Part shown: positions 49,805 to 61,157 of the stretch, in pieces | How the letters are laid out: each line of letters starts with the position of its first letter | How positions within the stretch are numbered: position 1 is the stretch's first letter | Assembly: GCA_030867875.1 (NCBI GenBank) | Contig: JAOWCC010000064.1 | Location: forward strand, 36,230,802-36,294,801 | Origin: Actinernus sp. WN-2022 | Lineage: Eukaryota > Cnidaria > Anthozoa > Actiniaria > Actinernidae | Reading direction: 5' to 3' | DNA: 64,000 bases | Notes under the pieces: generated by a model | The model's input: only the letters and a program-made list of their open reading frames with translations | Database searches by the model: none | What the model was told of the DNA's origin: nothing | Position numbers and translations under genes: made by a program

Positions 49805-50449
49805 CATTGTTTTAGCATTTAGAATTGACCCTAGACACTGCTTTCTTTTGCATTTTGTTTTCAGCATTAGATTACGTTACTTAGTTTACGGCAGTCACAC
49901 AACAAGAATGTAACACCACCAGGGGCGTAGGGAGGTCCTGAAAATTGGGTGGGGGGGATTATGAATTCTGGGACATTTTCATTAATGCATTCTGTGAATC
50001 TCTCTTCTGGGACTGGGCAACTGCCGCCCCCCCTCCCTATGCCACTAACACCGTCTGCATGTATGAATGGAGAACAGGAAACATGTTTTTACATTTTTGG
50101 ACATCTAAAAACCACTACACACCACTATAATCGGTCCAAAAGCAAGTACTTACCTGAGTGACTGACGTTTCGTTATTCCTAGTTGTAGAAATAATCACAA
50201 AATTTATATTGCCGGAGAAGTAGTGCTTTTCCAGCTGTCACTGTTATTTTATTCTGTTTTCTTATGATTTGAAAGTTCTTTGAAAGTGTGCCGAAGAGTT
50301 TTCTACCCGCTTGCAGTTGTTGCCGGATCAGGTTACGGCATTGTAAACGTTCTTCAGCTTTTATGTTAAAAGTAAAATACACGTGATACATGTACCATCC
50401 CATCATAACACACATTGTCACGGAATGACCGCTTGAGGTTGGATCTAAT

Positions 50450-50732
50450 CATAGTTAATAGAGTGGAATGGTTATGAAACCCGGCAAACTTCAAAGGGGC
50501 TAACAAAGGCGCTGCGATTTATGTTGGAAGGGGGCAAGACAAAAGATTGTGCAGGGTCATAGTTCATTAGCGTCCCCTGAACGACTGAACTCACACGTTT
50601 CTATTGGCTGATTGATTAACACATTGGAATTTCTATTGTGTTTTGTGCAGGGTAGTGGTTGAAAAAAGCTAACAAAGACATATAACAAAGAAGGTCGCTG
50701 GGTTTCATAACCATTCCACTCTATTAACTATG
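50450..50732. mobile_element. MITE inserted in duplication copy 1 (283 bp, empty site in copy 2)
   Basis: Termini catagttaatagagtggaat and its complement (33-bp perfect TIR) with a 7-bp target duplication atctaat (50443-50449 and 50733-50739). Copy 2 at about 61796-61805 has the single uninterrupted target. Confidence 0.92.
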
Positions 50733-51149
50733 ATCTAATGTATCTACTTATTACCTCCAAAGATGGAAAGAGAGGAACTCGACGAAATTATGTCTAGTTA
50801 TGAAATAAAACCCTACTGCCGAGAACCCTTTTAGAAACCAACAATTATTACCAGCAATTTGTCTGAGAAACTTCTATCTGACTGTCAACACAACTGTCCT
50901 TTCACTCTTTGCCAACCATGACAAGATAAGCCGCAACCTGTTCCGGCGAAAAACAAGCGGATACTTTTAAGATAGGCGGATAGACAACTTTCTAAGAACT
51001 TTCAAATCATACCAAAACACAGAACAAAATAACTGTTAAAGTAACAGTCTATATTAACTATATTCATGGACTTGTGCTCATGTTAATTGCTAAAAATCAA
51101 GCTACAGCAATAAATAGCACTTACTTTCGAGTCTGTGCCACCAAGAAGG

Positions 51150-51540
51150 TAGCCTGCTATGCAGACGTATTTTTTCACTCTCATAAATTCGAAGAAAAAA
51201 GTAACGTCTGCTTACCCGAGCGCTTAATTAGTTTCCAATATGCAAGCGACGTCAGCACGTTTGTTTGATTTTTCTGCCCAATCAAAGCCATTGTTACAAT
51301 TTTAGTGAATTTGGCGCGCCAGTGAACACTCTACTATGATTGGACAATGGCAAATGTATTGTCTGAATTCCTTTTAAATGTAACATTACGTCACTTTCCA
51401 GGGTATGGAAGGTAAAATCTGATTGGTCCATAACACAATGAGGTGTGCATATTGGAAACTAATTAAGCGCTCGGGTAAGCAGACGTTACTTTTTTCTTCG
51501 AATTTATGAGAGTGAAAAAATACGTCTGCATAGCAGGCTA
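51150..51540. mobile_element. Young MITE with perfect ~93-bp TIRs and 9-bp target duplication
   Basis: Begins tagcctgctatgcagacgta; the two ends are exact inverse copies for about 93 bp (51150-51242 and 51448-51540). Target duplication ccaagaagg at 51141-51149 and 51541-51549; copy 2 (near 62205) has one uninterrupted copy. A 9-bp duplication and long TIRs fit the Mutator superfamily. Confidence 0.93.
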
Positions 51541-52485
51541 CCAAGAAGGGACATGAACGCGATTTGACTGTACTGCGATAATTAAAACGATAACGTAATA
51601 TACATGCACGAGTAAGCACTTTGAAAATTTAAGAAAATTAACCCGCTATTCATCCTATTTTTAATTTTAAATGCAAGTGGTTTTAATAATTATACCACTT
51701 CTGTTTTAAATTTTACGTATTTTTTGGGGGGCCATAGATTTTTACCAATTGAAAGTTTGATCGTGCTATTTAGTTAGTTTAGTTTCTTTTTACTTCGCAG
51801 TCGGTTAATTATCGCAGATGGTTTCACTTTTGTTGAGGACTGGAATGAAAACCACGATATTGACATAACTGAAGCTTCCCTCGTTAAACAAATAGTATTG
51901 TTATTATCATATGCCTACGACAATTAACTTTCTAAAAATAAGGACATAAACAATCTCTTTCGCAATAATCTTGGGAAGAATCCCAACTTTCAACTTTCAA
52001 ACTTGCTGTTTGAGTTTACTGAGCTTATAGCAGAATGATCATAATTTAATCAAGTTCGAAGCGCAAGGTCTCACTCTAGTCTATCTATAAAAGAGAACAT
52101 TGAACTATAATGGTAGTTACATACGAACGACCGACGAACTTATAAATAAGTCGCTCATTAACTTTGCATTTTCTTTACTTTAGTCTGTCAGTAGTGATCA
52201 GGTAGGCAATTGAGCCTAGTCATAGCCACCAGACTAGTTAAATAGTTCATGCGATACGCCAATAAGCAATTATTGGTGATAACACAGACAGAGGTTTTGG
52301 TAATTTCGAACAACAACTTTATTGTACTTATTAAATTACATGTGAGAATAAAATAACCTTTAGGGCTAATCTAGACAGGTGGCCATGGAAGTATAAACTG
52401 GTATAACTACTGTGGTCAGGGAAGGAAGAAATAAGAACTACAAAATACACCTACATTATATACCTACTAAAAAGGCTGGAGGCTA

Positions 52486-53030
52486 ATGCACCAGTCATTT
52501 GAAATCCCCTTCCCCCCCACCCCGGGCATAGCGGGGGCATTCACCCAACATGCCCATGAAAACTAGTGAAGCTCCCACACCCTGGGGCATCAAAATTATG
52601 TGAAGACACCCGACCCCGGGAATCCATATTGAAATGTTGTTTAATCACCTTGTTCCCTTTCCTTGCTTCTATGTAAGCTTGCTTGTATTCAAATGGTAAA
52701 TAATCATACACTTACCCTTTCTCAACAGGCTTTCAAGCGAGTCTGCCGCCATAGCTTTCTTCAGTTCTCCCTTCCAAACTTTGAAAAGCATCTTCTAGAG
52801 TAGTCTATTAAACTCTATTTACCGCTTGAAGGTTGAATGACTGTATTTCAAATTAGCACGAGGCGGGAAAGTGAATCCCCCACTTATTCCCCGAGCCGGT
52901 AGGAGAGGGAAGTGATTATGAGCGTTGACCCCACCTCCCGGGGGAATGAAAAATGGTGAATTTGAAGTGAACATCCCCGCAATGCCCCCGCTATGCCCGC
53001 GGTGGGGGGGATTTCAAATGACTGGTGCAT
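52486..53030. mobile_element. Inverted-repeat element shared by both duplicates (545 bp)
   Basis: Ends atgcaccagtcatttgaaat and its complement, with GC-rich arms (ccccaccccgggcatagcgg). Present at the same place in copy 2 (63221-63767), so it inserted before the duplication. Confidence 0.85.
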
Positions 53031-53262
53031 AACTTGAAAATATAACGGTTTACTTGGCCTCTAGGCTCAAACGTGGTTCTTAACTTTACTCTGTAAAATT
53101 TTCTTCGCTATCATGTGAAACCCATATCCAACAATTGTTTTATTATTCATTTTCTGAACTTCTTTAAAATGGTTTGGCAGAGAGATACCAGCTGACAATT
53201 ACTCAATAAGACGGTTCAGTGACTCCTGCGCCTTGATTATCCGTAGCCTGCGCGCGCAACCT

Positions 53263-55358
53263 GCGCATATCAGCCAATCAGAATCGAGATTGTGTGACTA
53301 AAATGTGACTATCAATGAAAGTGTTATGTAATATTTATAGGCTATAATATTATTTTACAAAGTATGAGCTAATAATTATAAAAACAATATGAATTGCAAA
53401 GTATATCAGTTATGTAGCTTACAGACATCAACATCAGCCAAATTCGGTATATTTTTCTCTTGAACTGTTGAAGAGATTCCGAGAATTTAGCTGCTTCGTT
53501 TCAGTAAATACAATAATTTATGCAAGCCAGTTTCCACAAGGTTTTCCTTCACGGTGATCAATATATCCGTCCACAGAATTGACATTAATATTGTAGTTTA
53601 CATTGTACTTATTTCACGCCGGCAGACTGACTGTATTCTGTTGTTGGCCAGTACTCGCGTGTCAAATAAAGCTATACAATTTTCTTTGGACCTCTCGACA
53701 ATATTCTCAACAAAGGAAAAGCAGTATACATTTCTCACCAATTAAAGTACGTAGAAACCACTTGAAGTAAAAACATAGAAATATAGTTCTCTGTTGAGAA
53801 GCTGAAGAAGGAAGTCACGGAAGTCAAATGCAATGATTGTTCACATTCCTTGTCAATTTTTAGTCATTGTATTTATAAAAGGTTGGTTATTGAATCATAT
53901 ATGTTAAATTTTTTTTTTTTAGTTCTCATTGTGTAAGGGCTATTGTACTGGAGCGAGGGGTTATGTGGTATATTCACCGCCGAGGCCGCAGTCCGACCCC
54001 AGAGCGGAATGCTTATTTTTCACAATGGTGAGGTTATCTCATTGTACATGATTGTATGCGATAACAAATGAATATACAACTAGTTTCAATGTGCTCTTTC
54101 ATGTGGTAGCATTAGTTTCCCTCTACAGATTCATCTTCCAAATTATGCAAATTAGGAGGTAGCCATTATGAAAGTGATCAATAGAATCTCTTGATTCAGC
54201 TTAGTCTCAGATTTCTCATTTCAGATTTCTCTCCGATAGCGTTTATTCAGGAAATAGGTTGCTGCATTAGATTACAGTTCACAAGGCGTGTCATGTAGTT
54301 TTTCTCAGTTCTTTCAGCGAATTTACTTATGGTGTGGTAGGGTCAGACTGAAAACCAAGAGTGTTAATAACGGTACAATCGAGGGTTCGAGTTCCAATCG
54401 TGAAACATGCCTTTTTTGTTTCAATCTTCTCCTGTACAAAAAGAGTAGGGGGCTGTTTAAATGAAGCCTTAGTGCTTGGACCAGTTGTCGATAGGCAAAA
54501 CAGACTCGAGAGATTAGAGCATGAGATGAATATGTAAGAGTAATACAGTGCCGCTCGAGATCTGTATTCTGGTTGGACCATTATACTCTAGCTCTATTGT
54601 TTTTGTACTGCAGCTCGTTCTAAAGGTTAGGGTGTTTTGTATTGTTGGGTAAGCCAATACTGTGTCTCGTTTCTCGGGGTAAATATGGCATTTATTTGCT
54701 GAGGGGCTCCACCGGATGGCGGCACCGGCCGTGGTAAATAAATCCCCGAGCGGAAGGCGGATTAATGCCGTTAGGTGCCAAAGTGTCATTTGAAAATAAA
54801 GTTCTGTTCTTTGCGTTTACGGGTTTCGGAAGTACCTTGATGACGAGAAATGTCGCATATAGTGATGTGATTAATATGATGGTTAATATAATATGGGTTC
54901 GATCCCGGCCGCGGGGTTCGATCCCGGCCGCGTCTTTGGGCAGGGACCGTTTATAAGCCGTTGGCCTTGTCTCCTTCTACTCAGTTCTAATCAGCATTTG
55001 AAGGGAACGTGAAAGAACCTGTTGTACTACTCGAAGAAGAGCAGGGGATTATCATCCGGTACAGAGCCTGGCCATTGTTCTGTTTACGACTGGAAACAGC
55101 AAAAAATACAAGCAACTAATGAAATATAGATACCATTTACTCAATGCTGTTTACCTTGGATGTAGGAAGAATAAAATCCTTGTAAATCTCGCCACTGATA
55201 TACTGTGTAAAACTACAATCTGTGAAGCACGGCAGTGTGGCGTACAGTGTGGCGTTTCCGGCAATTTATTTTGATTGATTCTCATTGGATGTTACACAAT
55301 ACAGCTGTCAATTCAATGTCTGGAGATTGTAACATGCGCAGTACCGTGACACAGCGCC
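53263..55358. other. Spacer between the duplicate copies
   Basis: No gene seen. It contains a SINE-like B box at about 54382-54394 (gggttcgagttcc), the dispersed repeat at 54530-54680, a tandem gttcgatcccggccgc pair (about 54898-54931), and a 3' fragment (55085-55360) of the TTAA transposon family at 36525. Confidence 0.7.
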
Positions 55359-55360
55359 TT
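55085..55360 (+). mobile_element. 3' fragment of the 36525-37925 TTAA transposon family
   Basis: Shares gtttacgactggaaacagca, ccttggatgtaggaagaata and the terminal catgcgcagtaccgtgacac with 37655-37925. The 5' part is missing. It directly adjoins the start of duplication copy 2. Confidence 0.8.
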
Positions 55361-56723
55361 TAAATTCTGAGGAAGGGAGCTAGGTAGAAAAGTGTGCGGT
55401 GGGCAAAGGAGCAAAAGCTTTCGGGTTGACCACCGCCACAGGCAAAATATAAAAGTTATTGATGTGTCATGGCTTTAGGTTTATATAATGACATAAGGGT
55501 TTAGCTTGCTGTTCAAGATTATATTTTCGACGCGGCTCGTTTTTCATTTCGTGTGTAATAGTTATCTACTTTCTGTTGTTTGTTTTGTTCCTTACTTCCT
55601 CTACGAAATGTATGTTATATTTTCAGACGAGCTCCTGTTCTTGGGGCAATTGTACTGAACGGCAAATATGTTAAAAATAAGTAAATAAATAAGTTTCTTC
55701 TCGTAGAGTCTCTTGGAGATTGGTTGAGTGTTTTATTTTTAGTAGTTACTTCTTGTATGGCTCACAGAAGTGATCATGATCACAACTTTTATCAACCGAA
55801 CTGTTTATAAATAAAGCATTCAGGTGGTATACTATTATCAAATGAATATATAGGGTGTTTTCAGTTTTTATAAACACATATTTCATACATTATTACACAT
55901 TGACTTTAATTTATATTTGACATATATAAGCTTCATTAGCATAGTAGCTCTGTAAGCTTCATATTTTTCCGTCAGTTTTTGCTTTGACCGCTCAGAATAA
56001 TTTTATAAGGTATGACCACCTACTATGGGGCAGAACGAATTCTCAGGAACACATGTATAAATATCTCCATAGAGGAGGCAAACGAAAACGTTTTCACGCC
56101 TGTCCACAGGGTGCAGAGTAGTACTCCCTGAGTATTTTACGTACTTGCCCTCCTTTGTATCGCCGCCATCTTGTTTTGTTGAAGTATTACCGCTGTACTA
56201 CGGTATGCGCGCCAGCGCGCTCGGCGCAAAGTGCCGAGAGCGCGCGAGGCACGAAGTGCCGAGAGAGGGAAAAATGGAAAGGGATGAAACAAAAGTCACG
56301 TGATATTTAATGTGCGCTGCAACCTGCTGGTGACACCGGAAGCGGAAATGGAGGATTACAAGTAAGTTACAAATGAAATTATTTGGTCGACTCGCGATCG
56401 CAACATCAAGACCGTTGGATGTAATCAAATCCACATCTACATTGATTAACCGTACGGTGCGGCATGGATACGGATAAAGTTTATAATTCTGAGCGCGAAA
56501 AACAACCAGATCGAGAAACAATTAGTACCAAAGCAGCAGTATGCTTAAAAACAACAAAGTGGTAAGTTAGTTTACGTTGTTTTAAACTGTTCCGAAGTTA
56601 TGTCGTTAACGGAACTTTCTCCGCCTAGTCACTATCACTCTTATCAATAAAAAATTTTTTAATCCATATAACAGGCTGCTGGATCACTACTCAGTCGAAG
56701 AAGGCTGTGCACATCCAATAACG

Positions 56724-57757
56724 ATGGCAAATATAATTACTGATTTAGGCAAAGACGACAGTCTGGTCAAATCATCCTCGTTTGTTGAAGGAGCAGAGTT
56801 TGGAAAATTATTACGGCATGTATTCCCAACAGTAATCCGTGCACAACGGCGAAGAAATGGGAAGAAAATATGGGCGTACAACTTGAGACGGAATGAAAGC
56901 TCTATCGCCGAAAACTCAAATATTTCGTCCTGGGAAGAACTTCTCGATTTCGTCCCTCCTGAAGGTTGGATCAAAGGCGTCCAATCAGAGGAGTTTTGTG
57001 AATGGATACACCTGGACTCATTATCCACCTGCAACAACAACAGAGTAATTCGGGAATTACGAATAAACAGGCAATGGGAATTTTCGATGTTCGTATTTAG
57101 TAAACCTGTTCAATCAGATACTTTAGGCATAAACGGTTCCAATACGTGTACGTCAAGGGCACATTTAAACTTTGTGTTTAACTATGCGGCTTCCGTCGAT
57201 TTATGTAGAGGTTTCGACGTACAATGCAATAGAGAAAGTCGCGATTCCTCGGGAAATGTCACTGGAAAGACTGAGATTTGGTCAAAGCGAGACATTCGTG
57301 ATCATGATCCCAATCCAAGCATGCGACACAGGTCCAACGATTGCCATCTCATTCTTCCAAGCGATGGAAGAAACGATGAAAGATCTTACGTTTGTAGCGC
57401 CTGCAAGAGACTTAAAAGGAACTGTGCTAGAACCCTTTTTTCAAATAACAAACGAGAAAATACTCACCCGAAGTTCCCAAATAGAAAAAGAGAAAGCTAT
57501 ATGTCAAACGAAGAGTTGTGTGAAAAGCTCCAAGAAGAAAAAAGAAAAAGGAGAAATGCTGAACGGCAAGAGAGTGGTATGAGGAATAAGATAGCGGAGG
57601 GAATGAAAACATTCAATGCAGAAGACCACAAAGATATTTTTGGCATCTTCACTGAAGTTGACAAAAGTATGTTAAATGAAGAAATGGCCCTGTTTTGGGA
57701 GGAGCAAGAAAAGGCACTGAAGCAGAAAGATCCCAGGGGATACAGGTGGCATCCAAA
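56724..57757 (+). CDS. P-like transposase, exon 1
   Basis: About 344 codons from ATG to a gtaagc donor. A charged, unfamiliar N-terminus with WEELLDFVPPEGWIKGVQSE is followed by a Cys cluster (YVCSACKRLKRNC, possible zinc-binding DNA contact) and a basic coiled-coil-like region (ELCEKLQEEKRKRRNAERQE). The THAP finger usual in this superfamily is not evident. Ends GYRWHPK, continuing in frame into exon 2. Confidence 0.6.
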
Positions 57758-58196
57758 GTAAGCACTAGTCATCATATCTATAACTACATTGTATGTTAAA
57801 TCTTGCTCTCATATACTTCATTAATCCACTTCTCTCTGTTTGAGGGTGAATCTGGGAGGTGTCTTAAATATGATCAGTTTCAAAACCTTCACAGCACACA
57901 CCTATCAAGAATTTCTAGTAGTACCCACCATGGTCTGTAGCAGAGATTTAATATTATTTTTGTGAAATATATATCCTTCCACAAACATCCAGTACAATCT
58001 GTCAATTCTCACTATTGAAATATATTATATTGAAACAGATGAAAATAAATAGACAGTATACTGTTTAATATTAAATGAAACAATATTAATTTTAATAACA
58101 GCACACTGTCTATTTATTTTCATCTGTGTCAATAATTATATATATATTAATTATATAGCAAAAAGATGAAAATGTATGTTTGTTCAAAAATTGTAG

Positions 58197-58437
58197 GGTG
58201 ATACGATTCTGTCTGTCAATATGGAACAGAAGCCCAGAGGCATATAAAGAGCTTAAAGATTCTGGTATGCTGAAACTTCCATCAGGAAGACTTCTCCAAA
58301 TGTATAAGAACTCCTGTTCCCAGAAGGCAGGTCTCAATAAGGATGTGGGAGTGTGGATGGCACAGGAGGCGAAAAAAAGAAACATTGGTCCCGAGGGAAG
58401 AGAGGGAGGGATCATTCTTGATGAAATGACAATTCAG
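58197..58437 (+). CDS. P-like transposase, exon 2 (start of catalytic domain)
   Basis: Acceptor ttgtag, donor gtaatt, 80 codons. VIRFCLSIWNRSPEAYKELK then DSGMLKLPSGRLLQMYKNS match the helical region preceding the RNase-H fold of P/THAP9-type transposases, and LDEMTIQ carries the first catalytic Asp in the family's DEM-x-I motif. Confidence 0.75.
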
Positions 58438-58703
58438 GTAATTAATTAACTAAACTAGTCTTAACTTCAGTTTTCAAGCAGTACCATCTACATATGTTTC
58501 AATCATAAAACATCCAAACTATATAATTATGTTCTCCTGAGTCAATCAAATCGAAGATATGACTAATTTATTCAAGAGCCAATTAGATTTGGTGGTGTAG
58601 GACTGGTCCAAGTTGAATGTGTAATGCATTATGTATCTCGAAAATAGAAATGTTGTAAACAACTATTTATTTGTGTATACATGTATATTTCATTAATTGA
58701 CAG

Positions 58704-58754
58704 GAAGACCTGCAGATGAAATGTGTGAATGGTACAGGGATGTATAATAACTAA
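58704..58754 (+). CDS. P-like transposase, exon 3 with premature end
   Basis: Acceptor gacag, then EDLQMKCVNGTGMYNN and TAA. The first residues continue the motif of exon 2, but the rest of the catalytic domain is absent, so the protein (about 440 residues) lacks later catalytic residues. Consistent with an internally deleted element. Confidence 0.5.
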   Translation, partial: EDLQMKCVNGTGMYNN

Positions 58755-60032
58755 TATTAAGGATATATCAGGGTATTCATTATGTTCTGCAGATCAAAGA
58801 ATTCTCCGGTTATACTAGCACAATTCTCGAGGTACCTTTAGTTTATATATGAAGTTAATTAATTCCACTTTGATTCTTCTGTTCTTTCTTGCTACTTCAA
58901 ATGTTAATATATATTGAAATTTTGTATATAATTATATTGCATTCAATAATTATATATACTAATATAGTGGTGACTGTTGAACATTAAAACAGGTTGCATT
59001 GACATTATAGATGCCCAATGTAACCCTAGATCAAGCCACATATTATGTCGTAAAAAATTGCACTATCAAAAGAACTTACATTGTTATTAATTCCTGATCA
59101 TTGCAGTGCAACACCACGTATATGCATGCTGATGGTTAACACTTGAATCACTAAGAAACCTATCAAAGAAGAGATTATAATATCATGTATATAAAGAGGT
59201 AGAAGTAAAGTAAGTTAAGATAATTTATATATTTAAAAATAAGAGCTATATTGAAAAGCTTATTCGGTTTATTATCGTAATTCAATAAAAAGGTCATCGA
59301 GATTCTCGTGAAACTAGTGTAAGTTTTCAAAAACAGTAAGCTTATCAGTATGAAATTAATTAACCCCTCAACTGTGTTGTTCTTCCTCTATATCAGTAAC
59401 TTTATATTTGCCTACAATCCTACATTGCATAAAAATATTAGCGTAAATTTTAGATTTTAGGTGGTAAAACTATCAGAATTGAGACCACAAAGTGATCAAA
59501 GAAATTCAATCTAAACTCGAAGATTTTCAAAATATCATGATATGAAATGATCAACATTATGAATGATTATAGTTCTAGCCGTCTCTAGGCCTATAGGAAA
59601 GTATTTAACTCACCTTAATGCAGATATATCAAGACCATATCAAGCCCTGTTTTCCAAATCCAAGTGCAACTTGTTGAATACGAGGCGCGGTCACCGAGGC
59701 AGCGCTAATATCATCGCCGACATATTTTGATAGAAACGTCATATCCGGACAATTTTTATCAACTTCCGCCACCAGCAGGTTGCAGCGCACATTGAACCAA
59801 AAGGTTGAAATAAACTATCCCATTTTAGAGCGTATTATAAAGTAAGAATCAGTCTTAAAAGGTCAAATAGTGTAATTTACTACTATCGCTAGAACGTGCG
59901 TGCTTTTAATGAAAATCTTTAAAAAACCAAGTGAGTTGCAGCGCACATTAAATATCACGTAACTTTTGTTTCATCCCTTTCCATTTTTCCCTCTCTCTCG
60001 GCACTTCGTGCCTCGCGCTCTCTCGGCACTTT

Positions 60033-60147
60033 GCGCTGGCGCGCATACCGTAGTACAGCGGTAATACTTCAACAAGACAAGATGGCGGGAGCGCGCTGGC
60101 GCGCATACCGTAGTACAGCGGTAATACTTCAACAAAACAAGATGGCG
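60033..60147 (+). repeat. Tandem duplication of about 60 bp in the right end of the P-like element
   Basis: gcgctggcgcgcataccgta, gtacagcggtaatacttcaa and caagatggcgg occur twice in a row; the left end has the matching sequence once. Confidence 0.85.
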
Positions 60148-60875
60148 GCGATACAAAGGAGAGCAATTACGTAAAATACTCAGGGAGTACTACTCTGCAC
60201 CCTGTGGCCTGTCCGAGGCTCTCCACTTTATATCGATACTAACCCTATCATCTGGTTTCTCGACTCTCAAAATTCAGTGAAATAATGACTTTACCTGTTG
60301 CAGAAATGGTGCTCCTACATTAATTGCTGATGGAATTGATGTTGCTCATGCTGTACTTCATTGCAGCAACCACGCTCTTCCCAAAAAAAAATAGAGTAAA
60401 ATCAAACCCGAAAGCAGCACAACTGGCTCCACCAGAAAACTTTAACGGCCATCCTTTATCTCGTGAGTCCTGTGGCGATTTTCCACTGCCGAGAGATTAA
60501 ATTCTCAACGTACTGTTCCGCAAACCTTGCTATCGGACACCCTGTGGATGAAAATGATGACGAACTGGCGAGCGAGCGAGGCCGCGGCGGGAATTCCTTT
60601 TTACCCAGAGTGTAAACGAACAAATTCATAGTGAAAAAAGGAAAGGAAAGGTAAGTTATCGCAAAGAAACGGTTTATTATGAGAATGCGAAAACTCGACG
60701 CACACTTTATAGCATAGATATTTTAGAAGCTGTGAAACAACTAAATGCAACGAGGCAACAACAACGCTTTATATTCCCGCCACGCTTGCCCGAAATGAAG
60801 TACGTTCACAGTACAGGCCTAAATAGTTGCTGAATAACTCTAGCCTTAATCCAAACATGCTTTAAAGGTTTTCCC

Positions 60876-61157
60876 ATGGTTACACGAGCGTCCGATGATA
60901 GGTATCGCCTGTCCGATAGTAGGTTTGTTAACAACATATATCTTAAATCGATTTTAAGGGAGAATATTGAAATTGGAAAGGAATTCGGTTATGCAAACGT
61001 AGTACCAACTATTAAAGATCACGAAAGGAAAAATACATTGGCAATAGCCCTCTTCATTATACCATTGAAAGCTTTCAAAGTAAATTATCCGATAGTAGGT
61101 GGTAATCCCTTAATACGACTTGTGCCGCCCTTCGAGACATATGTGTTGGTGTTTTAG
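60876..61157 (+). CDS. Copy-2 version of the small conserved open frame (93 aa)
   Basis: Same frame as 49520-49804 with one codon missing near residue 9 and a few substitutions (FETYVLVF end). Function unknown, may be non-coding. Confidence 0.25.
   Translation: MVTRASDDRYRLSDSRFVNNIYLKSILRENIEIGKEFGYANVVPTIKDHERKNTLAIALFIIPLKAFKVNYPIVGGNPLIRLVPPFETYVLVF

Larger units (their letters stand above)
48121..53262 (+). repeat. Large direct duplication, copy 1 (5.1 kb or more)
   Basis: From tttaaatactgaggaaggga onwards it aligns, with high identity and small indels, to 55359-56105 plus 60215-64000. It contains insertions absent from copy 2 (50450-50732, 51150-51540) and a C tract at 49009-49030. 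It looks like a segmental duplication or a long dispersed repeat; no transposon protein is seen in it. Copy 2 runs off the window, so the true length is unknown. Confidence 0.85.
56106..60206. mobile_element. P-element-like DNA transposon, 4.1 kb, internally truncated
   Basis: Ends acagggtgcagagtagtact and its complement; TIR-like similarity extends about 200 bp. The 8-bp target gcctgtcc is duplicated at 56098-56105 and 60207-60214, and the empty site is seen in copy 1 near 48873. It encodes the N-terminal part of a P-type transposase in three exons (56724-58754); 58755-59760 is AT-rich with no coding. The right end contains a tandem duplication (60033-60147). Unlikely to be autonomous. Confidence 0.85.
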
